DNA of 64,000 nucleotides from positions 332,501 through 396,500 of the forward strand of contig NW_019028982.1 of NCBI RefSeq assembly GCF_002105155.1, written 5' to 3'. Source of the stretch: Lobosporangium transversale (Eukaryota > Mortierellomycota > Mortierellomycetes > Mortierellales > Mortierellaceae). A model generated the notes under the pieces. It ran no database searches and was not told where the DNA came from. It was given only the letters and a program-made list of their open reading frames with translations. A program made the translations under genes and the position numbers. Below are positions 1 to 11,985 of the stretch, in pieces. The stretch's first letter is position 1. Each line of letters opens with the position of its first letter.

Positions 1-1538
1 GAAAGACAGTAGAATGCATCCCGTAGTGCAGATAGACGTTGACTTCCAAGGAATAAAATCTCTTCTGCTCTTTGAGACGGTCGAACTGCACTAAAGATCG
101 CCACAGACACAACCGTCTCTGTGTCCATAATTGGTTTATAAGGTCGACTGTAATGCCCTGGCGGTGGACCCACGCAGTTCAGAGGAGGACGCAGTGGGAT
201 GGGTACCTGAAACCGATACTCATCCGCCAGAGTCTTCAGCTCAGAGTCATCCAACAACATGGAGATGCTTTGGAACATATCCTCAAAGCTTGTCCTCTTA
301 ATCCTGTCCTCCTCCGCAATCCGTTCCTGATCCATTCTCCGTAAAAGTTCCTTGTCCTCTTTGTCATGTCGTTTCCTTATTGCCATCTCCATCTCCTTGA
401 TTGATATGATTCGCCTCTTGAGCCCAGGACCGTTGGAGTCGCTACGTTGCTGGCAATCAGAGTTCTGTACATCATTGGGTGTGCTTGATGATGAGGGCCT
501 TGCGTCCTGTGGAGTCATGGAGGAGGAACGGCTGTAACTACCGTCCTGTTGAGGATCACCTCCAATTGTTACAGCCCGTGTGTGGTCTCTGCTTTGTGCG
601 GGATAAGATGGCGACATAGGTGTTGGAGTTGAAGTTGAAGTTGAAGTCGCGAGATGGTTAGAAGGCCTAGGTGATACGGATGTCGAAGCAGAGACAGAAG
701 CAGGCGTCATTGAAATGTCCTCTCCATTATCATCATAGTCGTCATCCCCATCCTCATCATCGTCGTCATCCTCATCATCCTCATTATCATCGCCATTATT
801 AATTTGGTTATTTGCATTTCTATCGTTCGCTTCATCAAGCCTCCTTGATTTCCGGCTTCGCCTCTGTCGCCGGCTTTCTATTCTCGGTCTCTTTTGTGCC
901 ACTGTTGCTCTATGGGCCTCGAAGGGTATCCTTTTACGTCCCCTGACTGAGGAACTCAACATTCTCCGAAGTTTGTCATCCGTAGTATTCAACGGTCGTG
1001 TCAATCGAGGAGGCCTGAGTTGTAAGCTTGATGGATCTCCATATTCAGAGACTTCATCCACGATTCCATATTCTGAAGACCATGTGGGGCGGAGTTGAGT
1101 GTCCTCTTGATCTTGGTGTTCTCTCTCTGTCTTCTCAACCGAGTTTGCAAGCCTTTGCTCCTGCCATTCCTTCAACAGACCCAGGACGGTTGGATCCTCG
1201 AATATTTTATTGGTTTCTTCATAATCTTCCCAAACATCACATCGTTTCGCGACCTCCTGCTCTTGATCATAATCTGAAAAGTATTCATAATATGGATCAT
1301 GATCCTCTTGCTCTTGTATCAGTCGGTGGAAATTGACGCCAAAAGGCAAGATCGGAAACCGTGCACTCTGAGGTTCTACAGATGTAATGTTTGGATGAAT
1401 TTTTGAATTCCTGTGCTCTGTTGCTGCTGCTGTTGTTGTTGTTGATGTCCTTGTTGATGTTGGTATCCTTGTCGATGTATTTTGGTGGGAGCCATTGTCA
1501 TTTCTCAATGAAAAAGAAGAGGACGACGAGGACGACAT
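1..1538 (-). CDS. SNAPC3: SNAPC3-like snRNA-activating complex subunit (5' part; runs off the window)
   Basis: An uninterrupted reading frame runs on the minus strand from an ATG at 1538-1536 to the window edge, 512 codons without a stop. The N-terminus is Ser/Thr-rich with an acidic Asp/Glu stretch near 720-800 (about residues 245-270). The last visible residues, ILFLGSQRLSALRDAFYCLS (positions 1-60), match the signature that opens the conserved SNAP50/SNAPC3 domain. The zinc-binding C-terminus expected for the family lies outside the window. SNAPC3 is a subunit of the complex that binds the proximal sequence element of snRNA genes and recruits RNA polymerase II or III. No intron is visible in this 1.5 kb. 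A 30-nt poly(T) run lies just upstream at about 1607-1638. Family assignment rests on one motif, so it is likely but not certain. Confidence 0.7.
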   Translation of the reverse strand, partial: MSSSSSSSFSLRNDNGSHQNTSTRIPTSTRTSTTTTAAATEHRNSKIHPNITSVEPQSARFPILPFGVNFHRLIQEQEDHDPYYEYFSDYDQEQEVAKRCDVWEDYEETNKIFEDPTVLGLLKEWQEQRLANSVEKTEREHQDQEDTQLRPTWSSEYGIVDEVSEYGDPSSLQLRPPRLTRPLNTTDDKLRRMLSSSVRGRKRIPFEAHRATVAQKRPRIESRRQRRSRKSRRLDEANDRNANNQINNGDDNEDDEDDDDDEDGDDDYDDNGEDISMTPASVSASTSVSPRPSNHLATSTSTSTPTPMSPSYPAQSRDHTRAVTIGGDPQQDGSYSRSSSMTPQDARPSSSSTPNDVQNSDCQQRSDSNGPGLKRRIISIKEMEMAIRKRHDKEDKELLRRMDQERIAEEDRIKRTSFEDMFQSISMLLDDSELKTLADEYRFQVPIPLRPPLNCVGPPPGHYSRPYKPIMDTETVVSVAIFSAVRPSQRAEEILFLGSQRLSALRDAFYCL

Positions 1539-1603
1539 GTTGTGAAAAGAATAATTACTGTGTGCTCGTTACCATGTTTAAAATGGTCATGTTTCCTGAT
1601 TTG

Positions 1604-1638
<35 letters not shown>

Positions 1639-1775
1639 CATTTATTTTATGCTTACAACTAAAATATAAACCATGACTATTATATTATAATAAAATAAAT
1701 AAATAAATAGCTACTCCACATCTATGATACAAATTGTTGATACATTGAGAATAAAAGGTAAGCGAGATCCATTCT

Positions 1776-4086
1776 TCACGTCCGGAGACGCTTATGTGCG
1801 TTGTTGCTCTGTTGAAACGCGCTCCCAGTCCGAGGAGGTGCATGCATTGTATCAAAGTCAGTCGTGAGCGATGATGGTGAGGGTGAAGCTTGAGAAGACC
1901 ATCCATCCTCCTCTGCTGCGTTCCCGAGAAGACCATGCTCCTGCCCAGATTCATCCGTATCATCATCCTCATCCTCACCACCATCCCTAGGTAATGACGA
2001 CGGCGCAGCTCTTTTCTGAGCTTTGGACGCAGGTCCTTTTCCTGATTTATTATTATTTCCTCCTGCTTTCGAGATGGCCTCAGCTGCGCTCTTTTCCGCT
2101 GCTTTCTCAGCCGCTGTCATGTGCGTACGCTTATGACGTGTCACTTGATCCGGTCTAGAGAATCGTTTCTCACAACCAGGAAATGGACATTGGAAAGGAC
2201 GTTCGCCTGTGTGCACACGTAGGTGCTTGGTCAAGTTGGAGGATTCTGCAAACCACTTGTCACAGCCCTCAAACTTGCATTTGAATGGTTTTTCACCCGT
2301 ATGAACACGCCGATGGATCGTGAGTGCTCCAGAGATTGAAAATTCACGTCCACATCCTGGTTCTGGACATTTGAATGGCTTTTCGCCCGTATGTGTCCGC
2401 ATATGCTGAGCCATGATGTTCGCTTCCGAAAACCGCTTTTTGCAGAGCTGGCACTGATATGGTTTATCCCCTGTATGGGTTTGAATATGCCTCATTGCCT
2501 TTTGTCTCTGACCAAATCCACGGCCGTTTCGTTCACAGCCCTCCCATTCACAAACATACTCACTTTTCCCTGTTCCGACATGGTCCTCACTCAGATGTGT
2601 CGTCAAAGAATCGAAATTGCTGAATACTCGGCCACAACCCTTCCAACCACATCGATGTTGTTCTCCTTCGTTCGCATTCTCCTGACCTGTAGAAGTTGTA
2701 GTAGTGTTATTGCTATTGCCACTGGCGTTACTGCTACTATTATCATTATTATTATTACTATTACTATTAATGTTGTTGTTGTTGTTGTTGTTGTTGCTGT
2801 TATTGTTGCCGTTGATCTTAAGGGTGTTGACCTCTATAGGCTGTTGAGTTAGTTTTGTCGTCTTTGACTTTGGCTCTGAATGCCCAGACTCCAATTCCGA
2901 GACGTCAGGCAATGGTAAGATAATGTGGTGATCTGCTCGAAGGTGCTGTAGTAATTGGCTTCCATCATGTTGTTCTGTCTCACAAGACTCCCAAAGACAG
3001 AGAGCATGATCATTTCCAACTATCGGCATATGAAGTTGCGAGACGTGAGGCAGTAGGTCATCCTGAGACATAAATTCAGCAGTACATCCTGTCCAGAGGC
3101 AACGAATTATGTGGTCAATTTGGTCGTCATCCATCAAAGTGGATGATAGGGACATTGGGTCATCTGAGGCTGTAGCTTCTGTTGTATTAGCAAGACCTCC
3201 TAAAGGGGTCATATTCGATGTCGACACCTGATTGAGATGATGATAATGTTGTTGTGGTTGTTGTGGTTGATTATTGTAACTCTCATTGTTTTGATTGTTG
3301 TTATTATTGCTTATAAAGTGATATGTCGAGTACGGATTGTTGATGTCGCTACTGTGTTGAAGATGATTATCGACATGATTACAGCCATTGCTATTGTTCC
3401 AACTATAACAGGATAAAAACAATGCAGTTTAGCAAACAGTTACGATGAATAATGCAATAAATAGGCTGGTTAAAAAAAGAAAAGAGAGAGACAACTTACG
3501 AATCATTTACAGGTGTGCACTGTAGAGATTGTGTCGAGAAGTAGTGTGGAAGTTGTGCTATGATTGGTGTGGGAGTAGTGGATGTGGCGGATGCAGAGCC
3601 AGACGAAGGTGAAGCTGCGTCTGGACAACAGGTCTGACAACAGTCATTGAGGACCTCTGGATGCTCTGTGCAACAAGTGGATGCAGCTTGTCGACTTACA
3701 ACTGTTCCTGGTTGAACAAGATCCTGACAACATTCAGAATCCATACCCTCTTGATTTGCAGACTCTATGATACAGCATTCGATCTCCTGGATGGTATAGC
3801 CATTGATAGTAGGTTGAGTATGCGGACTATGGCAACAGTCAAGAGATTCAATTGTCAGGCTATTCGTAGTTCCGCAGCATGTGCTGGGCTCGACAGTTGT
3901 GGGACAACAAAAGTCATTGATATCATGAATCATAGTGCAGCATTCGTCTATAAGAGCAGGGGTGATAGACCCATGATGTATTGAGCCATTGTGATGGGTA
4001 TGGGTCTGATGTCCTTGTTGTTGCTGTTGTTGAATGTACTGGAAGGACGACAACTGGTGTAGGGTCGAATCCAGAGTCGTCGACAT
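1776..4086 (-). CDS. ZAP1: Zap1-like zinc-responsive C2H2 transcription factor
   Basis: Two exons, 4086-3500 and 3402-1776 (GTAAGT donor, TTATAG acceptor, phase 2), give 737 residues. Exon 1 (residues 1-195) is rich in Cys-Cys pairs (DECC, FCCP, TCCG, DCCH, ECCI and others; nine pairs) and resembles a metal-binding activation region. A first pair of zinc fingers with the Cys-x-Trp-x-x-Cys (CWCH2) form lies at about residues 296-355. After an Asn-rich tract (about 394-440) come six more fingers at about 447-623: another CWCH2 pair, then four fingers joined by TGEKPF-type linkers. This layout matches yeast Zap1, where an isolated CWCH2 pair senses zinc and the C-terminal block binds the zinc-responsive element. 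Expected role: activating zinc uptake genes under zinc limitation. The C-terminus is basic, then acidic. I saw no clear copy of the Zap1 site ACCTTNAAGGT upstream. Confidence 0.8.
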
Positions 4087-5845
4087 TGCTGTTGTGTTTT
4101 TTTTTTTTTTTTTTTTTTCTGTCGAATGTTGAAAAAGGATGGAAAAAGAGTTATTAAAGTAAATTAATTAGCTTTTCAAATGATGATAAATGTTGATGAC
4201 TTTGAAGAAAAAAAAGAAAAAGAGAGAAGGAGGGAGAGAGTTTCAAGGCACTTTGCAAAAATAGACACATGGTTAAGAGAATGGTTAGGATGAGATATTG
4301 CAATTACGGGGATAGTGAAGCCACATGCGGAAATGCAACGGCTCTTTACATCTTCATTCATTTAAAAGTCTAAATTGGTATCCTTGAGCCTCTTGAGAAT
4401 CTTACATGTTTCACCCGCATCAGTTGCAGGAATCGGTGCTTTTAGGACAGAGGCAGGGTAATAAAAGTAGCGATGACAGGAATCTCGTCTCATACACGCA
4501 CGGGAGAACAGGATAGGGCGGTTGCAATCTAAACACCTTTGCCGAGCATTGATTGAAGGGGGGTTTGCAGCTTAATCGAACATAGAGGCTTTCTCTTCAT
4601 ATTGCAATGTGTATATTTGTTTAATGTTCACAACCACAGGTTAGTCACGGATGAGTCTGTGCTGCAGAATAGCTAGTCGACTTGTCAGCATCAAGAAAAT
4701 AAATAGTAGAAAAAGGCGTTGTAGATGTTGATAACCACCATCAAAGGTAATGACTATTGATCAGTCCTCTAATTCGCAATAGACTATTAATCGGACAAAG
4801 AGACGGATATATATATATATCTCATATGTATACATCTAAATTACCTTTCCAACGTGTTCCCTTGAAGCGATAAACTTCTGTCCGCTCTTTCCTCCTAATC
4901 ATCCTCACAAATGTGTAGCGCCAGTGCAGTCATTTATGACGATGTCATGTTGGTACGCTTCGCCCGAATTTTGATTCCTCTGAACGGCTATTAATAGTTG
5001 CCCTCTAGAATTCTCTGATGATCCTAAAGAGCCTGTAGACCCGGATAAATCTGCATGATCTCTTTACTAGCTTTACCTCTAGCCTTCAAAACCACCGTCT
5101 AAATAAGAATCCCTCCGAGGATGCCGATAAACTACTCAAGCTTGTAGCGTAGCATAGCAAGGAGCAAAAAAAAATGTTGTTTTTGTAAAGGACATTGCTT
5201 TCGCTGCCATAAGGGTGATTCAATGCAAATTGTGTATGTATCATGAAGCTCTGCTAAAAAAAAAATAAAAAAAAAAATTCATGCATGAGCTTCTTTAAGC
5301 TTGGAACGTGTAATCTTGATTGATAGATTGTGTTGATGTTGATGGCGGATATGATTGTTGTTGGCCTTTAGGGATTATTGGAGGCTGAAAGAACATTGAG
5401 TGGAATATACCTCCTTCTTACCTCGACCATAGGTACATGAGCAAAGTAATTAAGAAGAAAGATGGGTATGGAAATGGAAACTGCATGGATGATGTTCAAA
5501 AAACGATACATTTGTTTGCTGACATGGCCAAGTCTGTTAATGGGGAAAGGACATGATTATCGCGAGTCAGGATCATCTGAATGGGCTCCTCACCCTCAAC
5601 ACAGCCGTCTTTTATTTTTTCAGGCAGTCAATAAAGAAATTCCCGCTTCGCCCCATCTTGGAGTCTTTTTGTGTCTTTGGTCTTTTTTTTTTTTTCCTCC
5701 TTTTCCTTTTCCTTTCCTTTTCCTTTTTCCTTTTCCTTTTTCCTTTTCTCCTTTGTTCTTTGACCCTTTCCACTTACCTCAATTTTACCTTCACTTGACT
5801 GGCCAGACCTTGGCTCTTCTCCCCGATTAACATATCCTCTCAACC

Positions 5846-5877
<32 letters not shown>

Positions 5878-5975
5878 CCTCTTTTTTCATCTACACAAAA
5901 GAAGCTTTAAAGAAACAAAAAGAAAAAAAAAGAAAAAAACAAAAAAATAAAGGAAAAGGGCATCAGGAACAAACG
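4087..5975. other. Divergent intergenic region between the ZAP1-like and TM9 genes
   Basis: No convincing coding segment. It holds a poly(T) run at about 4097-4119 next to the ZAP1-like start, short A-rich tracts near 5165 and 5258-5278, and a strongly pyrimidine-biased stretch at about 5680-5760. A CTCAACTCT-type tandem repeat lies at about 5837-5880, followed by an A-rich leader directly before the TM9 ATG. The pyrimidine-rich and A-rich blocks are probably core promoter and 5' UTR of the plus-strand gene. The ORF-like stretches here are products of low-complexity DNA. Confidence 0.6.
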
Positions 5976-6949
5976 ATGACGCACTCACTCTCAATCGGTC
6001 GTCGTCTGGGTCAGATGGTGATGCTTGGTGCAGCAGCATCTCTTGCACTCATTTCACTGGATTCACATCATCTCGTTCAAGGATTTTACTTGCCAGGGGT
6101 AGCCCCTCATGACTATGTAAAAGGCGATCCAGTGCCGTTGATGGTCAATGCATTGACTCCTGGTTCTGATCGGGATCTCAAATCAGTCATTGCATATGAT
6201 TATTATGACCCACAGCTTGGATTCTGTGCTCCAGAAGGAGGTGAAAAGGCTCAGGCTGAATCCCTTGGAAGTATCTTGTTTGGTGATCGAATCTGGACCT
6301 CGCCATTTAAGGTATTTAATATTATATAATATCACATAACATGTCATATTGCATTTAAACGGTATTAAGCAGTAAAAAAAAAAAAAAAAAAAAAAAACAC
6401 TTTTAACGTTTTTATTTCTATTCCATTTGGCTTTAAAGATCAATATGAACACCGTGGTTGATTGTCAACGTCTTTGTGACAAGGAAGTGGATGCAGAACA
6501 GGCCCAATTCATCAACGCACGTATCCGTGAGAATTATGCGATCAACTGGCTAGTCGATGGTTTACCGGCTGGACATGTTCGTCCTGGTCGTGAGCCGGAC
6601 ACGGAGGTGTACTCGATCGGATTCCCTCTGGGCGAGGACACTGGAAGACCAACGCCCCAACTGAATAATCATTACGAAATCTCGATTGATTTCCATCATA
6701 ATATTCAAAAGGATACTCTACGTGTTGTCGGAATTGTAGTCCAGCCTATGAGGTATAAATGACTCGAGTTTTTTTTTTTTTTTTTTTGTTAATTGTTTAT
6801 CTATCTAATATCATACAGGGATTGAAAAAGAAATAGCATCGAGCATTTTTTTCTATGGATTTCATTATTCCAAATCTGGATATTCAATCAATGGATTCGA
6901 TGGACGAAACGAAAGACTCCATAGGGAGGGATATCAGCATTTAACAATA

Positions 6950-6986
<37 letters not shown>

Positions 6987-8665
6987 AACTTTTGAACAAG
7001 GGATACGCAGGATAGAGAAAAAAAAAAGAGTCACGAACCGTATCGCAGCGCATGGAGCTAAAGGCGAACATCCTTGGTGGAATTAAGTTTGATAGAACAG
7101 GGAATCTAATACCTTGATGTTACTGCACTCTTAATCATAGCATTGCCTCTCCTGTAATTGGCCAGCCTGCATGCGGTATTTTGGATGCTGATCAATCCCC
7201 TCCTGTGTACCTGGACGAGAAGGCTACAACCCCTGTTACTTACACCTACTCTGTCAAGTGGAATGTATGTGAATACTTTGATTAGTCAGTATTGGTTGAA
7301 TTCCTTATCACATCTTGGGCAAATGGGGCTCACATTGGTAAATATTTCAACGGCTAAATAGGAAGTGGCGACTGCTTGGGCGACGCGTTGGGATAAGTAT
7401 CTGTTAGTGGGAGAGCCAAGGATCCACTGGTTCAGTTTGGTGAATTCAATCATCATTGTCCTCTTCTTGACAGGGATGGTCGCGATGATCCTGTTGAGGG
7501 CTCTTCATAAGGATATTTCACGCTATAACCAATTGGAAGCACAGGAAGACATTCAGGAGGACTTTGGATGGAAGTTAGTCCATGGAGATGTCTTCCGGAC
7601 CCCAGCTTATCCAATGTTGCTCTCCATCATTGTCGGAAACGGATCCCAGATGTTTTTGATGGCATCTGTCACCATTGTGTTTGCAGCCCTTGGATTCCTA
7701 TCGCCATCGAACCGCGGATCACTTGCTACGGTTATGATTGTGTTTTACATGTTCTTTGGTATCGTGGCAGGTTTTGTGTCGGCACGTATGTACAAAATGT
7801 TGGGCGGTGAGGCATGGAAGAGCAACGTGCTTGGAACAGCTTTCTTGTTTCCTTCGTAAGTGCATATATGGTTTTTTTTTTTTTTTTTTTTTTTTTTCTT
7901 TTTTCTTTTTCTTTTTCTTTTCCAGAATCTGAAATAACAGCAAGTGCTATATATTAGTGTTGACTAACATTAATATATTGGGATTCAAAATATTTATACA
8001 GGATCATATTTAGCGCATTTGTAGCACTCAATTTCTTCTTGATCAGTGCCAATTCGTCAGGAGCGGTTCCATTTGGTACGATGCTCGGGATTGTGGCTTT
8101 ATGGTTCTTGGTGTCGACACCTTTGTCGGTGATTGGGTCATATCTTGGATTTCAGCGTCCCCAGATTGAGCATCCAGTTCGGGCGAACCAGATTCCTCGT
8201 CAGATTCCTGAGCAAGTGTTTTATCTTCGACCGATTCCGTCGATGCTCATTGGAGGTATTCTACCTTTTGGGGCCATCTTTATTGAACTGTACTTTATTC
8301 TGAACTCGATCTGGTTCCACAAGATCTACTATGTGTTTGGGTTCTTGTTCCTTGTGTTCGGGATCTTGATCTTGACCTGTGCAGAGGTGACGATTTTGAT
8401 GTGTTACTTTCATTTGTGTGCGGAGGATTATCATTGGTGGTGGCGAGCGTTTTTCACCTCTGGAGCATCGGCATTTTATATCTTTGGATATTCGGTCATG
8501 TACTACTTTTCGACGTTACAGATCCGGTCGTTTACGTCGATGGTGCTGTACTTTGGATGGACAGCGATCATGAGCTTGATCTTTTTTGTGCTCAGTGGAG
8601 CAATTGGATTCTTTTCGACATTTGTGTTTGTTAGGAAGATTTATGGAAGCATCAAGGTTGATTAG
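5976..8665 (+). CDS. TM9 superfamily (EMP70/nonaspanin) membrane protein
   Basis: Five exons: 5976-6311, 6439-6752, 7141-7264, 7362-7855 and 8002-8665, together 643 residues, the usual length for TM9SF2/TM9SF4 proteins. A signal peptide is visible (hydrophobic run after GRRLGQM). The lumenal domain follows, including the cysteine region VVDCQRLCDKEVDAEQ and the motif NHYEISIDFHH. AWATRWDKYL precedes the first of nine membrane spans, and the C-terminal half is a block of hydrophobic helices with the typical SVMYYF and FGWTAIM segments. The protein ends in KVD, fitting the C-terminal KxD/E COPI-binding motif that keeps TM9 proteins in the Golgi. The family acts in Golgi/endosome sorting of membrane proteins and in adhesion or metal homeostasis. 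Introns 1, 2 and 4 carry A or T runs of 15-30 nt. Confidence 0.93.
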
Positions 8666-8725
8666 AAAAAATGAGGTAGTTTAGATTTCATATATTTCAA
8701 ATGTGGAACAGGGTGGTTACACAGT

Positions 8726-8773
<48 letters not shown>

Positions 8774-9036
8774 GTTATTGAAATAAAAGAGTTAAAAAAT
8801 CAGGTACAGACCCTAAAAGAAAAAGACCGCCAAATTTTACAAAAATAAAAAAAAAAAAAAATAGCAAACATGGATAAAAAAATACTGTTGAACTGTGCAC
8901 ACCCTAATACTGTATGGATAGACCATATAAACCACTGTCATAACGTTGGATGTTATATACATGTTGAAGATTGAAAGCATTTTTTTTTTTTTTTTTTAAA
9001 AAAAAAAGAAAAAAAAAGAAAAAAAAAAAAGCAGGC

Positions 9037-9116
<80 letters not shown>
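9037..9116. repeat. (TAA)n microsatellite
   Basis: About 26 uninterrupted copies of a TAA trinucleotide in the intergenic region after the TM9 gene. Confidence 0.95.
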
Positions 9117-9118
<2 letters not shown>

Positions 9119-9509
9119 GAAAAGGATAAAAAAAGCTTTCAACCATCCAAAAGCAGAAAGGTGCACAAAAGAAAAGAGAATAAGAATAAGAATAAGAGTA
9201 ATAATAAATAAAAAAAAAAAAAGTCGCGTTGCTTTCATTTCTTGAGTAGGATGGATATTGGCTCACGCTCTCAGTTGGAAAAAGTAGTACTATAGTTTAT
9301 TTGTCCCACTAGAGAAAAAATATAAATCCAAACAAAGATTGAGCATGGGTTGAAGAGAGGGAGAGAGAGCCAACGGTTTTTTTTTGTTTTTTTGAGCCTT
9401 TGAGGTTGAAAGAAAAAAGAAAAAGAAAAAAGAGGGATCTTGGGGCTGGATGCAGTTAGGAGTGTAGCTTATGTCATGTCTCCAGCTTGCTCGATTGCTA
9501 GGTTGGAGA

Positions 9510-9558
9510 AGAAAGGAAAGGAAAGGAAAGGAAAGGAAAGGAAAGGAAAGGAAAGGAA
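9510..9558. repeat. (AAGGA)n pentanucleotide repeat
   Basis: About ten tandem copies of AAGGA, purine-only on the plus strand. Confidence 0.9.
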
Positions 9559-9722
9559 TAAAAGTAGATTAAGAATAATAAAAGGAAGAAAGAAAAAAAA
9601 GGGTACATGAGCATGCAGAGATGAATCGTTTGATGATGATGAGAAATGTATTGTTTGCAATTAGTGGTATGTATGAATGTATTATAAATTATATCAGAGA
9701 ACTCTAATTATGTTAATGCACG

Positions 9723-9757
<35 letters not shown>

Positions 9758-10911
9758 AAAAGGTGTGCATGTCATGTTATTAAAAAAAATAAACGTTATA
9801 CAAATACACAAGTTGGAGGTGTGAGGTTGGGGGTGTGAGGTTGAAAGTGTGAGGGAGGGGAGAAGGAGAGAAAGTGAGCCCGATATTCTTTTTTATATAT
9901 ATTTTATACAGCATGTGCATACACATTGCATCTATCCATGTAATGCAATCTGTCTTTTTTCTTCTTCTTTGTTTACTCTAATTGTTTGAATTCCTTGTAG
10001 ACCGTTATGATCCTTCAAAGACTAGGCTATTCAAGGAAAAGAAAGAGGAAAACAAATAAAAAACATAAAAATATACATTCATCATGTCATCTATTCAGTA
10101 ATCATGGCATAGCATGGCCATGCAATGCAGCCATTCATTCGCAGTTGAATTAAAAAAGAAAAAAAAGTCGAACAAATGTTAATTGAAAGAGATTTTCGTC
10201 CTTCTTCCTTCTTTGCGCACGCTCCGCTGATTATCCCTGTTGTTTCTCCACCTTTTTTCCTTTCTTCTTCTTCTTCTTCTTCCTCCTCCTTCCTCTTCCT
10301 ACCTTCATCTCCTTCCTTCCTTCTCTCTCCTCCATCTCTCTTTCATTGTGTGTGTGTCTGTGTGTGTTTGTCTGTGTAAGTGTGTTTGTGTGTTACTTCT
10401 CCAATCTCACCCCTCTTTTTTTTTTTTTTATCCCGCCATCTCTGACCTCTTGTCTGTTGTCTCTTGTCTCTCTATTCTTTGTTTCCCATTCACAAACCTG
10501 CTCATCGACCCTGTCATTGTCATCTGTTCATTCACCCCTCTTTTCTTTTTCTTTTTCTTTTTCTTTTTCTTCTTTAAACAAGAACTCATCATCTCATTCA
10601 ACTCTAATCGTCTCATTCTCCGTTATAAACTAGTTTGACAGCACACGTCTAGGTTTTATCAAAGCATTAATAAGAAACCTAACGGTCATAGTCAGGAACA
10701 AGAAGAAGGATCCTCTTACTCCATCTTCCCTTCAAGTCATCACATCTTTTTTTTCTTTTATTTTTTTATAACGATAATAAGAAAAAAGACAAGAAAGAAC
10801 CATCAGTCCATTTTATATTTTTTCTTTATTTTTTTTTATGGACCTTTACCGATCTCAACTTCTTTCTTTTTTTGTTAATTTCTCATCAATTGCTCGTTAT
10901 TCTTCTATCTT

Positions 10912-10944
<33 letters not shown>

Positions 10945-11083
10945 TTTTTTTTTTTTTTTTCCTTCCATCCTCCTTTTCCCTTTCTTCTTACTTGCTCTTG
11001 CCTTACAACTTTTTGGAGTATAAAGTAAGAGAGCGAGAAAGTGAGAGAGTGTGACATCTAATTGAGCCCTCCATCAACGAACA

Positions 11084-11951
11084 ATGGCCGGCCTGTTTTC
11101 AAAGAAATCTCGTAAAGAGAAGGAGGAGAAAGCTGCAGCGGCTGCAAAAGCTACGACTACTGCTTCTTCAGGCACTACTCAAGGATCTACCGGCTCAGGT
11201 TTCTCGGTCAATTCCATCAATAATAATAATCTTACTGCTCCTGGTCCTTCCACTCCGTCGGGTCATCCTCCAGCATCAAACGGCTCCATCGTATCATCTG
11301 CATCTAACCTTTCCTCAAGTGCTAAACAACATTATCAAGGAGCACAAGGACAGACACAAGGACAGACACAGGGACAGGGGCAGACACAGGGACAGGGACA
11401 AGGACATTTCCATGATAATTCGAGTACCAACAACAGTTTGTCTACCAGTTCAGATTATGCGTCTCAGCAACAACAACATGGTCAAGGACCATCTAGTAAA
11501 GCATCATTCGAGAGCGACAAGGCGCGTCATTATCAACAGCAACAGATGCAAAACCCCATGAGTCCTATTCAGGGTCCTCCACATTCTCTCTCATTGTTGC
11601 ATGGCACGAACGCCTTATTCGGGAACAACCATAATATCCACAGCGGTATCCATGGACCATGGATCTCAGCACAGGTCGTGTCTGTGAATCCATTTCCACG
11701 TATTGGACACACAGCATCGTATGTGCACACGGGAACGGACATTTATGTCTTTGGAGGCATCTCAAAGAACTCGATCCAGAGGGACATGCATATCATTGAT
11801 TTTCGTAAGATTTATTTTTTTTTTTTCCTTCTTGCTTTTCTTCCTTCCTTCCTTCCTTCCCTCCATTTGTATTACAATAACAGTTTTTGCAAAAATGGTT
11901 TTATCATCATTACCATTTTAGAATGATGCTCATCATCCATTCTGTAACACC

Positions 11952-11985
<34 letters not shown>

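Larger units (their letters stand above)
8666..11083. other. Intergenic region and promoter upstream of the kelch gene; microsatellite-rich
   Basis: No coding segment is supported over 2.4 kb. Contents in order: poly(T)/poly(A) runs at 8727-8773, A-rich DNA near 9000-9030, a (TAA)n array at about 9037-9116, an (AAGGA)n array at about 9510-9558, poly(A) at 9726-9755, CTT-rich and GT-rich stretches at 10250-10395, and (TC)n plus poly(T) at about 10912-10960. The pyrimidine-rich DNA from about 10200 to 10985 probably contains the promoter and leader of the gene starting at 11084. Confidence 0.6.

Noticed and set aside
5462-5830. 122-codon frame upstream of the TM9 gene
   Set aside because: Its second half is the TTTTCC-rich promoter tract and it has no recognisable domain.
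4090-5975. Search for a Zap1 autoregulatory site ACCTTNAAGGT
   Set aside because: Only partial matches (such as ACCTTTCCAACG near 4842) were seen by eye; not supportable.
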